From contig CM055097.1 in the NCBI GenBank assembly GCA_029204225.1, positions 47,988,617 through 48,052,616 of the forward strand: a stretch of 64,000 nucleotides of DNA. Reading direction: 5' to 3'. A model generated the notes under the pieces. It was not told the origin of the DNA. It saw only the letters and a list, made by a program, of their open reading frames with translations, and did not search any database. The stretch comes from Diphasiastrum complanatum (taxonomy: Eukaryota; Streptophyta; Lycopodiopsida; Lycopodiales; Lycopodiaceae). Both the position numbers and the translations under genes were made by a program. Below are positions 48,400-59,449 of this stretch, in pieces (within the stretch, counting starts at the first letter, position 1; each line of letters begins with the position of its first letter).

Positions 48400-49217
48400 A
48401 GGCAAACCTAGAATGAAATAAGAATGGCAATTGGTCATTAGCAGCATGCTATAGCAAAATTCAAATTGTACGAGACATGAAGCTTTAACAAAATTGCGAA
48501 TCAAAATATTGGAAACAGGTTGGAACTTAGTAGCTAGTAGTGGGGGGCAAGCCTCAGGAGATCCAAGCTGGAATGGGACATAAACATGCTCGAGACCCTC
48601 TGTCTCACCAAGAATCATGCCATGGGAGCAGGGTAATCTTGCAATGTCTTCAACCGGGAGGTCAAGGCAGTGTCCAGCACATGGAGTCCAAAAACTCCAA
48701 GGGTACTTCTCATTCACGAGCTTCCCCATGGCAACACAATTGGATGCGTTGTCCGTGACAACCTGTACATTTGAATTCCGACAAAGGCTGAATCATAACT
48801 CATGAACATTCAACATTGAGCATTCCACAAGGTTCAAACAAGTCACACAAACGTTGGAATTCACAAAAAAACTATAAATGGCAAATGCAAATTGCAATGT
48901 TCAAAACAATAATCACGATTTACAATGTAACTTCAAAGTTCAATGCTGAAACTTGAATGTGCATTATAGACTAATGTGCATACTTGGGCAACATTTTCTT
49001 TTCTGACTTCCTCAATGGCATGTGCGATGTACTCAAACGATCTCCTGCCATCCAATGCCAAGCTTGCCTCCGATGTGTCAATGGACTTCAAAAACATGGC
49101 CCATGCAAGAAGACCCAATATATTCACAATAGAGCACCTCCTTGCATCGGTCCACCAACCATCTGATAGGATGGTACATCCATACCTAGAACATTCGACA
49201 ACAGTTTCAACTATCAA
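48400..49217 (-). mobile_element. hAT-family transposase fragment (DUF659-type), with one intron
   Basis: Minus strand. Exon 49217-48984 encodes GCTILSDGWWTDARRCSIVN, the catalytic-Asp box of plant hAT transposases, then MFLKSIDTSEASLALDGRR and EEVRKENVAQ. A GTATGC donor at 48983 and a TGTACAG acceptor at 48763 bound a 221-bp intron. Exon 2 from 48762 continues in phase with VVTDNASNCVAMGKLV, WTPCAGHCLDL and VEDIARLP, after which homology fades. The N-terminal BED zinc finger and the C-terminal dimerisation domain are not found, so the transposase is incomplete. Confidence 0.85.
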
Positions 49218-49469
49218 GTAACTTGCAGGCCTCAGGCTACAAGGTCACCAGCTAGAGCACTTAGCATTGAACACCAACGAGTCAAGACTCAACTTTCAAG
49301 AGTCACATAAAGTTGAAATCTGAAAGTTGAGGCTTTTAACTTACATATTTGAGAGTTCAAAGTTGAAACTTGAAACTAGTAAGTGCAAAGGTTTTAAAGA
49401 ACTAAGGTATACCTCGTAGTAGAATGAGAGTCGTCCTCGATCCTGGCAATCCTCAATGACTCCGGTGCC

Positions 49470-51278
49470 TGATTGCAAACAACGATCTCGTATCCTCGGA
49501 GACGTAAAGATGTACCCTTATTACAGCAGCTTCATATTCCTGACTCTATGATTGTAGCGATTATTACCTTGTATGAGAGGGTTCTAGCAAGGATTCGGCA
49601 AGGGTCTAATTTGTCTGCTCCTATCCGCAGCACTGTTGGTGTTAAGAAAGGTTGTCCCTTGTCCACTACTCTATTCGCCTTGTATGTAGATGATTTGGAG
49701 TACCTTATCCATGAAAAAGGTGGGGAAGGTTGTCCGCTTGCTCACTTGATTATTCCTATCCTTCTTTATGCTGATGACATTGTTCTTCTTTCTTCTTCCG
49801 CGGCTGGTCTGCAGCATCACTTACATGTCTTACATCATTTTTGTACCTTATGGGGCCTGTCTGTCAACCTAGGGAAACTAAGGTCTTGATTTTCAGCACT
49901 AATCGTCACAGTCTTCGCAACTATCACTTTCTATATGCTGGACAGGAGGTTGAGATTGTCATTTCTTATACCTACTTGGGAGTCTTATTCACGGCACCAT
50001 TGCTTCGCTTCCGTCAGGCTGCTTTTAAAAGGGTTTTAGTGGGTCACTCTGCATTGGTCCAATTTGAGAGAGGTTGTACTTTAAATCATGTTTTTGATCC
50101 TTCTACCAAATGCTTACACGGGTGTCTCCAGCAGTCATGTATGGTTCCGAGATTTGGCTACCGGGTCTTTCTCTCCGGGATTAGGCAACTATTTCACGTA
50201 TTCAGACGAATATGTTGCCACGCATGATTCAGGCCAAGTCGACTATGCCAGATGATATTCTTTGAACAGAGTTTGCCACCCTCTCAAGGGGTTTTTTCAT
50301 ATCATACGCCTTCTTCAGTTCATTCAGCATATTCACTCTTCCCACTCGAATAGATATATTGCAGCCGTGCTTTGCTCTTCTTCTGCTCTTCTGCTTCCAA
50401 TACCAAGATTTCATGGTAACAGCAGGTGGTGGATTTACTACGTTCTTTGGACATCTCTGTCACAGACCTTCCATCGAGCACTAATCGGTGTATTCACCGC
50501 CAACTCTTTCACCGTTACATACAACACACATGGGGAGCCGTTACATACAACACACATGGGGACCCAACTCAACTTCCCGACCGCGCCACATTTATTACCA
50601 GACACACATTCCTTCCCTTGATCCAGCCGGTTTACCTCTGCTCCCGCTGTATCTCTCACAGTAACTCTCATACGGCTTGCGTTACCGCATTGGAACAACT
50701 GCGCACCTCTTCCCATCAGCTTGCTATTGAGACTGGTCGTTGCTGGAATATCCCGCGTGAGCATAGATTATGTCGCCTCTGTTCTATGCGTGAGCTTGAA
50801 GATGAGGCACACTTCTTACTTCGATGCCCAGTTTATTATGAGATCCGCGGTTGATATTATTGTCTTTATCGGGATGGTCCGCATACACTTACCAGTTTTT
50901 TCTCTTATCCTGATGCTTGGTGTTTGGGGCTTCTTATCTGTGAGATGCTTTTACTTCGTCAGTCACTTTTGCCTCCGCACGGTCATATGGGCAAAGACTC
51001 TCAGCAGTTGCTAGTTACGGGATACTTCCAGACCCGAACCCGTGATGAGGATTCGGATGATGATACTAACATCACAGTTGCAGACAGCCAGTACAGCCTT
51101 CATCTCGACGTACCGTTCAGCGAACATTTCGGGCCTATTTTACTTGATCTCTCTTCTTCACCTGACTTGGGTTGTGGGCATCCCTGCCTTCTCCTAGTCA
51201 TCAGTCCTACCTGGCCCGACATTGACGATGCTCCCATGGCTTTGTACATATGCATGTGGTGCCTTCAAGACGTTAATA

Positions 51279-51349
<71 letters not shown>
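49470..51349 (+). mobile_element. LINE (non-LTR retrotransposon), 5'-truncated
   Basis: The plus strand begins inside reverse transcriptase: LHIPDSMIVAIITLYE, GVKKGCPLSTTLFALYVDDL, the active site LLYADDIVLLSS (YADD at 49767-49778), then SVNLGK, and in a new frame SYTYLGVLF. The C-terminal region carries a CCHC motif (CRLCSMRELEDEAHFLLRC, about 50770-50835). A 26-bp tandem duplication at 50512-50563 adds a frameshift. The 3' end has AATAAAG at about 51275 followed by (CT)34. 5' truncation and a simple-repeat tail are typical of target-primed insertion. It is inactive. Confidence 0.88.
51282..51349. repeat. (CT)34 tail of the LINE
   Basis: 68 bp of uninterrupted CT starting a few bases after AATAAAG at the LINE 3' end. 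Confidence 0.95.
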
Positions 51350-51354
<5 letters not shown>

Positions 51355-52819
51355 GCAGAAAAGGAAAAAACTTTCAATTTTTTTCCCAGTTGTTTCAAAC
51401 GTTAGTTCATGTTTCGAAACGGGACGTTTCAAACGCGTTTCGAGGAAACTTTGGTTCCCTAAGGGCTTCCAAATAGTATATATATAGTAAGTATATAGGG
51501 CTATCATTTAGTCATTAGGTAGATCAATGTATTCCTTCTCTTCTAACAGGTACGGCCTGGGATCTTCATGGGAGATCTCTTGTCTATGCTTAGCTAATTG
51601 TTGTAGGGCTTTAGCCATTGTTCTGCATTGATATCAATTTTAAGTAATTGAGTTCATAACATTCATCCCCCAAATTGCAATCTCATATTTAGATGACTTT
51701 ATCTTCCTTGACAACTTTCCTTCCCAGACATCTCTCGGACCTATACTTAGTACCAAATACCAACCCGCTACTCCTTACTAATGTCATGTCCATTTTACAA
51801 TCTTTTGATCCCAATGCCTTTGGACAAGATGTTTGGACTATTGGCAACCTCGCTTTCACCCTTCCTCCCTGTTTGATGACAAGATTTTCCCACTTTGTAA
51901 TTAAAGGGGACCTTGTCACTGCATATCATAGTTACGAATGGTCTTGACATAATAGCTCGTCCACTCTATGTCTTACAACATGCTTTGAATATTTGCCTAT
52001 AGTGTCCTTAGTTGCGCTTTACCTTCACGATTGGTTTGTCGCCTTTTACTCCTCCCAAATGGCCTTTGTCCCTTATGTAGGTCCATGGAAGAGATGTTTC
52101 AACATCTTTTTTTCTCTTATTGACACAAGTTCTTGCCCCATTTATGGTCTCTGACCTTTACAGTACCCCTTCTGGTCTCTAACCTTTACAGTACCCTTTC
52201 CCTTCCCATTTTCATGGAGGTGACCTTGTTTGAGAAATGCATTGGTAATGGTAGCACTTTGTTGTTACTCTAATTTGGAATTTCTCCAAGGTAGCATATT
52301 CTTGGCACATTTGGTTATATCATGACTGGATGATTTTTTAGGTCATGGAAACATCAACCCTCATATGGCCCTCTTTATATCTACTGCCTAGGTTCCATAG
52401 CATTTTTTTGCATCACTAGTGGTTTGCTTAGAAATGTAGCAAAAGTAAGGCACACTTCATGTTGATTCATTTGCTTTGCTGGAGATATGGTAGTAATTTG
52501 CATAGAATTCTTAGAATAAATTTGCAAAACATCAATTGGAGACTCACCAATGATGTTATTCTCACTCAACTTTGAACCTCCTCTTTTAGTTATGCATTGT
52601 AGATTAAAAATATTGTAAATACAGTTGAAGTTTTCCATTTTAAAATACATATATCCTCTTCAATTAGACCACTTTGTAGGTGTTGCATAAATAGCATACC
52701 AAAATCCTTGAAATGTACAATCTACTAAAATGTCAAAACATATAAACCTCAATATATGATCATGGCACAAGCTAAAAATAGTAATAACATTTGTCAATAG
52801 AACTTTATTGTGCACTTAC
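51350..52819. other. No gene recognised
   Basis: 51388-51452 contains GTTTCGAAAC-type palindromes that mirror 46640-46695. A minus-strand frame at 52381-52600 (DVLQIYSKNSMQITTISPAK) follows a possible acceptor (ATAACTAAAAG) and could be a second exon of the gene starting at 52927, but nothing confirms it. Confidence 0.3.
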
Positions 52820-52942
52820 AATAGGATTGATTGAAGAAGTAGCATGCCCACTTTCATGAGCCCCCAAATGGCAAGCTATAAATCGTAGGCGTCTCTGAAT
52901 AGTCTCGTTGTCATATTGTGAAGCCATACTTGGTCAAGTGTC
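52820..52942 (-). CDS. Probable first coding exon with PTS2-like peroxisomal signal
   Basis: A minus-strand exon is bounded by a good acceptor (TTCTATTTTAG at 52943) and a strong donor (GTAAGT at 52819-52814). It carries 15 bases of leader and then ATG at 52927, giving 36 codons: MASQYDNETIQ, RRLRFIACHL, GAHESGHATSSINPI, ending in phase 0. RLRFIACHL fits the peroxisomal targeting signal type 2 pattern R-L-x5-H-L at the expected N-terminal place, as in plant peroxisomal malate dehydrogenase, thiolase or LACS6. The rest of the protein is not identified, so the enzyme cannot be named. It may be a duplicated first exon cut off from its gene. Confidence 0.45.
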
Positions 52943-53539
52943 CTAAAATAGAACAACCAATGTCAATTAAAATTTCTTAAATTAAAGAAGTTGTATGTCC
53001 ATAGACATCAATGGAAAGCTCTAATGGATGGAACAAGCTAACACATGTAGACAATAAAACATAAGATCATGTTATAGAGTTTTTAGCAAAAGCAAGTGTG
53101 TGAATGTGTCGCAAACAAATACAAAGGTATCAACAACTATACAAGCTACAACTCAAACTTCTTACATTTTGTCATGAGAGTGAACTAGATGTTTAACCAT
53201 GAATTCAGAACTTCACAAATTTAATAAAAAATTCAAATTATTTATAGTATTGCTACAAAAGAAAAATTGTGGTAAGAACAAATTTTAGAACCTCCAAAGA
53301 TCCTACTTAGACCAAGTTGGATCTAGATCTCCATTTTAGGAATTGGGATGAAGATGAGAGTCGTTAAAGGTTCTACTTACAATTAACAAGGCCACGACAA
53401 ATGGGTTGTCCGTTCCGAAATGCATTCTGGGATTTTGGCCTGGAACGTGACATTCACTGATTCACGAGACTTGGAAGATATGAACTATCAAAAGATTTTA
53501 GCTTCTTGTCTCCTTTGTGGTAGCCAACCCCTTGAAAGC

Positions 53540-53835
53540 CATATCTGCTCGATTCTAAATGTTGCCAAAAACCTTCTCCTTGCCCTTCTTGAAGGAGGTG
53601 CATGAAGAGGGTTTGTCTTTGGGTTCGGACTTCTGGCCTTGCTGCTCTTTATGGGTCATAGAATGCATGTCGCCAAAGATTTTGGCGAAGCCTACCGCAT
53701 CTTCCAAGGTTTGTGTTTGATTGCAACAGACCTCCAAACTGATAATCTTTGGGCAAGCCCAAAATGAAATGTAATTTTAGAAGGATCGAGTCCATCCTGC
53801 TGACAAACCGCGAAACCACTTCTTGAAAGTCCTTT
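53540..53835 (-). mobile_element. Ty3/gypsy gag fragment (tentative)
   Basis: The minus strand gives DFQEVVSRFVSRMDSILLKL and HFILGLPKDY, then in another frame TLEDAVGFAKIFGDMHSM and a Lys/Ser-rich stretch. This resembles the part of retrotransposon gag before the zinc knuckle. Short and degraded. Confidence 0.5.
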
Positions 53836-54811
53836 AAATAGACATCAAACGATCAAAAGCAAGTGTACATAGCAAAGGGGGCTTGAAAATACACAAGCTT
53901 AGGGAGCTATCTTGCAAAAAGGGAAGTGGAGTGAATGGGTCTCCAAGTACGACCCTTTACCCCTCTCCCCAAGCACTTCACCGTCTTCTTATGCAAAAGG
54001 GACAAGTGGGCATAAAAAAGGGGCCCACTTGTTCCTTCTAGACTCTTTGACCAAGGTGGAGGCCCATAGGGATGCCAAAGTTTAATTAGATTTTGATCCC
54101 ACCTCCTCTCCACTCTCCCATGCGTACTCCTCCAAGAGAGGTGCACTCTCTCTTGGAGTGCAAGTACACAAGGAGGAGAGGTGACATTACGATCACACAA
54201 GATAGGAATACCACAAAGAACATGGGCATTCTTAGCTTAGAATTTCTTTTGATCTTATTGATTCAAGTTTTGGCTTAAACTTTTCCTTTTAAAATAAGCT
54301 TTTCTTGTTGGTTTACAAGTTCATGGGGAGGGGGAGGACGGTCAGGGAGGTGCACTCCTTCCTTATCACTTCCAAGAAAAGTACTATTGGAAAGGTACGT
54401 TTTAATGGGGGTGGGGACGAATTAATTAAACCTCCCCCCTCCCCACCACCCTTTCCCAAAAACAACTGCGGCTGCAGCTGCCATCTTATCAAAATAGAGG
54501 GGGGCAAATTAGTTATTAATGATCCCCCCCCCCCTTTCCTCCCACCCATCCGTACTGCTCCCCGTCCGCACTGCAGCCCGCAAACTTGATAGCTCGGCTG
54601 TAGCCACAGTCTAGGAAGAAGGGGGGGGAGGGCTTCCCCCCCCCCAAAAAAAAGGAGTCCATATCACACGACACCCCAAAACTGCTTGTGCAAATAGTCC
54701 GCAGGTCTACAAAAACTTACAGTTTTTTTCTTTTTTTGGTATAGAACTACAAATTCACAGTACCGTTATAAAAACGTAGAGTGGTTTAAAAGGAAACTTT
54801 ACTCTAAGTTA
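53836..54811. other. No gene; homopolymer-rich tract 54390-54660
   Basis: G-run and C-run blocks (CCTCCCCCCTCCCC, GGGGGGGGAGGG, CCCCCCCCCC followed by A8) dominate 54390-54660 and explain proline- and glycine-rich frames on both strands. Nothing else was recognised. Confidence 0.45.
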
Positions 54812-54972
54812 ACTCTGATACTACAAGTGGGTCCATCAAGCACGGTTCCGCAGGCAATACGTGACCACCTAGGATGGTGACACATGGCACCCAAACATGT
54901 CAATAATGCCAGACTTGCATCTTGCCCCTTGAGAGGTTGCCACCTAAGGGCGTACCGTTATGGTACATAACA
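54812..54972 (-). mobile_element. Short LTR-like block, possibly related to 587-1128
   Basis: On the minus strand it begins TGTTATGTACCATAACGGTA, close to the start of the block at 587-1128. It ends next to GTAGTATCAGAGTT, a decayed primer-site-like sequence. Both share ACA.GTGGCACCCAAA. Much shorter, so either deleted or only partly homologous. Confidence 0.35.
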
Positions 54973-55138
54973 CTTATAGAGGAGGCGAGATATAAGAGGA
55001 GCGAGCTTATTGTTGCTTTGTCGACTTCAAGCATGCATTTGAGTTTGTACCTTGCCATTTGCTTAGAGGCTTAGAGATCTTCACTATTCACCGAAAACTA
55101 TATTGGAAGCTATGATATATCAGACAGTAGTGAATCAT

Positions 55139-55147
<9 letters not shown>

Positions 55148-55171
<24 letters not shown>

Positions 55172-55172
55172 G
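55148..55172. repeat. (GA)12 microsatellite
   Basis: 25 bp of GA. Confidence 0.95.
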
Positions 55173-55449
55173 CCACTACATTTGGAGATATGGTTATTGG
55201 TACTATCAAGTACCCTTGGCTAGGTTTGACATCATCTAAAAAGCTCCATGAGAAAGTGTCAAGCTCTCCCTGATCTTCCTACCGACACCCGTCCAAACAC
55301 GCACTGATTGCCACAAATTTCCAGCCTTTCTGATTCCCTGCAAGCAAATAGCATCAAACACAAACGGAGCTGGCTGCGTCGTCTCCTCCCAGCATTTGCT
55401 GCATAGATTGTGATGAGGAATGCCTCGCTCTAGGGTCACTTATACACAA

Positions 55450-55923
55450 TCCTCAAGCACCCCTTAGCCCTGACCCTTCCTAAATCTTGACATATGGCCT
55501 ACTCCATGCACAGTCGACACTTGCCACTTGGCAATACCCTGACACATAGGGACATGTGTCACTCATCCATTGGACCAAGTGTCCCAGTGAGCATGTGACA
55601 TGTGTCATGTTTGACCGTCAACCCTAACATGTCTCACTCATTCACTGGACCAAGTGTCCCAGTGAACATATGACATGTGTCACATTGACTAGTCAACTCC
55701 TACTTTTTAGGAGGTCAGTCCAACCACTCTGAATTAATGACCCAGTACCCTATACCCAAGCAACATGCAACTCTGAGGCTCAGAAACATCATTAACAGCT
55801 TTATTTACATTTCTGTTACAAAGGTCACCGCAGGCCGGTGACTTAGCCATTTCTGTATTTACAAGAAATACATCCATAAGTAAAAACAGTAAACAACCAA
55901 GACAGGGAGTAAAAGCTATAACA
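55450..55923 (-). mobile_element. 3' LTR of the chromodomain Ty3 element (left limit approximate)
   Basis: On the minus strand it starts TGTTATAGCTTTTACTCCC right after a polypurine tract (GAGGGGGGAAGGGA, 55924-55938). It contains a 75-bp tandem duplication at 55552-55700 (GGACCAAGTGTCCCAGTGA in both copies). The far end was not determined and no partner LTR was found. Confidence 0.6.
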
Positions 55924-55938
55924 TCCCTTCCCCCCTCA
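55924..55938 (-). other. Polypurine tract
   Basis: The minus strand reads GAGGGGGGAAGGGA and abuts the LTR start TGTTATAG. Confidence 0.7.
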
Positions 55939-55998
55939 GGTAACATCGCCCGCGATGGCAAAGCTAGAGTACTGTGCGCGCAGACTGTGCGCGGTCTC

Positions 55999-56474
55999 CT
56001 AGGTAGCATCAGAAAGAGGCTTGCCATGCCAAGCGACCAAGTACTCACGGATCATACGGTTGCGTAAACGCCTCTCCCACCTATCCAATACCCTCGCTGG
56101 CCCATGGGTTACTTCTCCCTGCTCCTGGAATGCAAACAAACCATCAGACAACAAGTTATCACCGTTATGTAAAACCCGTTTCAATGTAGAAACACAAAAT
56201 ACATGATGCACTTTACAAGTTTTAGGAAAATCTAACTTATAAGAAACATCACTGATTCTTTTAACAATTTTCCAGGGCCCACAATAACGCGGGGACAACT
56301 TGTAACATTTGCCCGTCTTAAGGGTCTTAGAGTCCTTGGGTACTTGGAGAAACACCATGTCTCCTACCACAAACTCTCTAGGCGTGCGATGCTGATCAAC
56401 ATAAGACTTAGCTCGATCCATCCCTTGCCTAATATTAACCTTCGCTAACTCAAGCATTTCATTCATTTGAGTTA
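55999..56474 (-). mobile_element. Ty3 chromodomain element: integrase C-terminal part
   Basis: Minus-strand frame 55999-56466: VGDMVFLQVPKDSKTLKTG, LSPRYCGPWKIVKRISDVSY and KVHHVFCVSTLKRVL (integrase GPY/F module). Then ARVLDRWERRLRNRMIREYL and VAWHGKPLSDAT, the start of a chromodomain, which in this class guides integration to heterochromatin. The frame ends at a stop soon after DAT. Confidence 0.88.
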
Positions 56475-56574
56475 ATCAAGGGTGCTGGCTCAATTGGTTA
56501 TTTTGACATCCAAAGTTCCTTTGGTCTCAAGTTCGAGCCTCCCCTTGGAAACCAAGAAGCATTCATTTGAGTTA
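56461..56574 (+). mobile_element. Tiny tRNA-like SINE with 14-bp target duplication
   Basis: ATTCATTTGAGTTA occurs at 56461-56474 and again at 56561-56574 and brackets an 86-bp insert in the Ty3 coding sequence. The insert has an A-box-like TGGCTCAATTGG near its start and a B-box-like GTTCGAGCC about 35 bases on, the internal RNA polymerase III promoter layout of tRNA. It is therefore a short tRNA-derived SINE or tRNA retroposon. Without it, the minus-strand integrase frame is continuous. Confidence 0.8.
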
Positions 56575-57540
56575 GAAAATTAGCCGCACTAGGTACTCTT
56601 TGAGAAATTCTTACCGTAACAGGGCTAGCTGGCCTAAAACCATAATTAAGCTTGAAAGGACTCATCTTAGTACTCACATTTTTCTTGTCATTGTAAGCAA
56701 ACTCCAACAGTGGCAAGTACTTCTCCCACTGAGTTTGCTTATCCCCAACAAATGCCCTAAGCATATCCTCTAAGGTCTGGTTGACTCTCTTAGTTTGGCC
56801 ATCCGTTTCAGGATGCTCCGTACTGCTCATTCTCAATTGGACTTCGAGTTTGGCCATCATTGCAGTCCAAAAGTTTTCAATGAATCGAGTATCCCAGTCA
56901 GACACTATGGATGATGGTAATCCATGAAGTCTGAACACATGCTCGATAAACAGATTAGCTACTCCAGCCGCATCAATCTTTTTACGTGCGGGAATAAAAA
57001 GAGCCATCTTAGTGAGTCTGTCAACTACGACCAAGATAGAATCATGTTGTGACTGTGTATGAGGTAAGTTAGTGATAAAATCCATGGAGATACTCTCCCA
57101 TCTTCCACCTGGTACAAGTAGTGGGTGTAAAACTCCAGGAGTTTTTCAGCTTTATCGATCTAGCACTTCAGACAGTGCATCACATAATGGTAAACATCTT
57201 TTTTCAATTTAGGCCACCAAAAGTTACTTAAGATCAACTCATAGGTCCTATCCACACCAGGATGACCTGCACTAGGGCTATCATGACATAAATGGACAAT
57301 CTTCCTACGCAGCTCCTCACAAGCTGGAACGAGAAGTTTGCCAGTTCTCTTAATCTTACCATCTTCTATGGTATATTTAAGGTAAGTGTGAGCAAAGAGA
57401 CTAGAACTCTCATCCTGAGATTCTACTTGCGCAAGATTTGCCTCTCTCACAATTCCTTGACAATGAGGATACTCTTGTTGAGCCTGTCTAATCTCAACAA
57501 TCAAGTCATTGTCAATGACCACAAAAGACATCTAATACAA
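56575..57540 (-). mobile_element. Ty3 chromodomain element: integrase zinc domain and core
   Basis: Minus strand: the zinc domain with HLCHDSPSAGHPGVDRT and HYVMHCLKC (57160-57531), then after a stop the core with MDFITNLPHTQSQHDSI, IVSDWDTRF and HPETDGQTKRVNQTLEDML (56575-57085). The first two catalytic Asp residues are present. The third position, Glu in TERVN, is Lys here. A short gap near 57085-57160 carries stops. Confidence 0.9.
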
Positions 57541-58500
57541 TATACGAGACAATGCATCAGCCACACGATTTTCGGCACCTTTCTTGTACCGAATTTCCAT
57601 GTGAGATTCCTGCATCAACTCAGCCCACCTGGCTTGCCGCCCTCTTAGGTCCGACTGGTTGCAGAAATATCTCAAAGTGTTATGGTCAATGTACACATGG
57701 ATTTCCACACCATGCAAATAATGCCTCCATGCCTTCAAAGCGTAGATAATGGCATACAGCTCTTTCTCATGAGTTGGATAGTTCTTCTATGCAGGGTTGA
57801 GCTTCTTGCTCAAAGGCCACAGGCCTACCCTCTTGCATCAGAACTGCCCCAACAACAATGTCACTTGCATCCATTTCAACGACAAATGGTTTTTGAGGGT
57901 CCACAATTTTTAAAGTGACAAAGTCAGCCACAGCTTGTTTCAAAGCATCGAAACTTTGTTGCTGAACTTCCGTCCACTCTTTCCATTTATTTTTTTGTAA
58001 CATATCGGTCAATGGTGCAGCTACGTGTGAATAATTCTTCACACCTTTACGATAAAACACAGCCAACCCTAGAAAGCTTCTTAGTGTCGTCAAGTTTGTA
58101 GGAACAGGCCAGGCAAGAAGAACTCTGCGGATCCGGTTTTATTCCCTCTGCTGACACTATAAAACCCAAATATGTTATTTCTTTTTAAACAATTCACTTT
58201 TTTCTATCATTAGCGAACAATGTGTTTTCCCTCAAAGTTGATAACATAGTAATAAGGTGATTAACATGCATAGCATCACCACAACTGTAAACAAGTATGT
58301 CATCAACAAAATTAACCACAAACTTGCCATAAAGGGTCTAAGCACATCGTTCATTAACATCATAAATGTTGCAGGGGCGTTAGTCAATCCAAAGGGCATA
58401 ACTAAAAATTCATAGTGTCCAAAACAAGTCCGGAAGGTAGTTTTATGCACATCCTCTTCTCGAACTCTAATCTACCACGCAAATGAGTAACTTCGAGGGA
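57532..58500 (-). mobile_element. Ty3 chromodomain element: RT end and RNase H
   Basis: Minus strand: RT from 58450 ([26 protein letters not shown]), with the YxDD region damaged by a frame change. Then 57767-58093 (SFLGLAVFYRKGVKNYSHVA; FVVEMDASDIVVGAVLMQE) and RNase H 57532-57738 (VYIDHNTLRYF; RVADALSRI). Gag, protease and the start of RT are missing beyond about 58500, so the element is 5' truncated. Confidence 0.9.
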
Positions 58501-59449
58501 CAATTGATGCATTGTATTCTAGGAATACATCTTAGCTATCTCACATCAATCCACAATCAAACGAAACCATGGTTGTATGAAGCTAATATTACAGCTAGCT
58601 AAAAGGCATTTTATCAATTTACATATTTGAATGTGTCTAAATTTGACAATACGTATAGTCAATATAACTGAAAGAGCACCCCTAGCCAAAATAATGGGCA
58701 TACCATGACACATTGATTACTCCAAGAAGCAAAATTCTCAATAATGATCATAAGTAGTCATGTAATGTATATATACACATTCTAGCTTAATTTTTTAATG
58801 TTTTATGTTAAGCAACTTAAATTGTTAAAATGAACATTCTAGCTTAACTTTCTACACTAAAACTTGAGTATACTTACTTCGATATTTAGAAACTTAGAAT
58901 ATTAAATTGAAGATTCTAGCTTATTCTTTTGTGTTGAACCTCTGGTAGGTACTTCAACAATAAGCAACCTAGGGTGGTTTCAGACTACATTGTCTGGCAA
59001 GTTCCAAATTTAAAATGGAGTTCTCCCATTGGTCCAGGGAAGAAAAATAAGTCTCCCCACTTTCAGACTTACCTTTAGTTGTCACCATGTGGCAGACTAG
59101 GTGGCATGGGACCCTTGACATGGAAGGGCAACTCAAGCACATTTTTTGGGCCTAGGGACATTACCTAGCATGTTGACTTGCCAAGGACATCTTAACAAAA
59201 ATGGACCAATGGCATGGTAGAAATTCAAATTGGCCAATCAGATTGCAGCCCTTCATTTAGCACTTGCCAGCCAAGTTTGAAAGGGGGAGGTCCATTGTCT
59301 GCGTCAACCCACTTGCCAAAATTCCAAAAATGGGTGGCCACTGGCAAGTGAAAGGGCTGAGTACCGAGACTTGCCGCTAGTCTAAAATCACCCTTAAAAT
59401 GTCAAGGAGCCTGGTCCACCTACCAGTTAGCAAATTTCATTTATTGCTA
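58501..59449. other. No gene recognised
   Basis: Non-coding sequence between the truncated Ty3 element and the minisatellite. Confidence 0.4.

Noticed and set aside
49683-49694. YVDD in the LINE frame as the RT active site
   Set aside because: The active site is the later YADD at 49767; YVDD belongs to the preceding motif after GCPLS.
54305-54589. Proline-rich and glycine-rich frames
   Set aside because: They come from C and G homopolymer runs.
55236-55439. Minus-strand frame with CSKCWEE, like the zinc motif of a LINE
   Set aside because: Too short and no RT sequence nearby on that strand.
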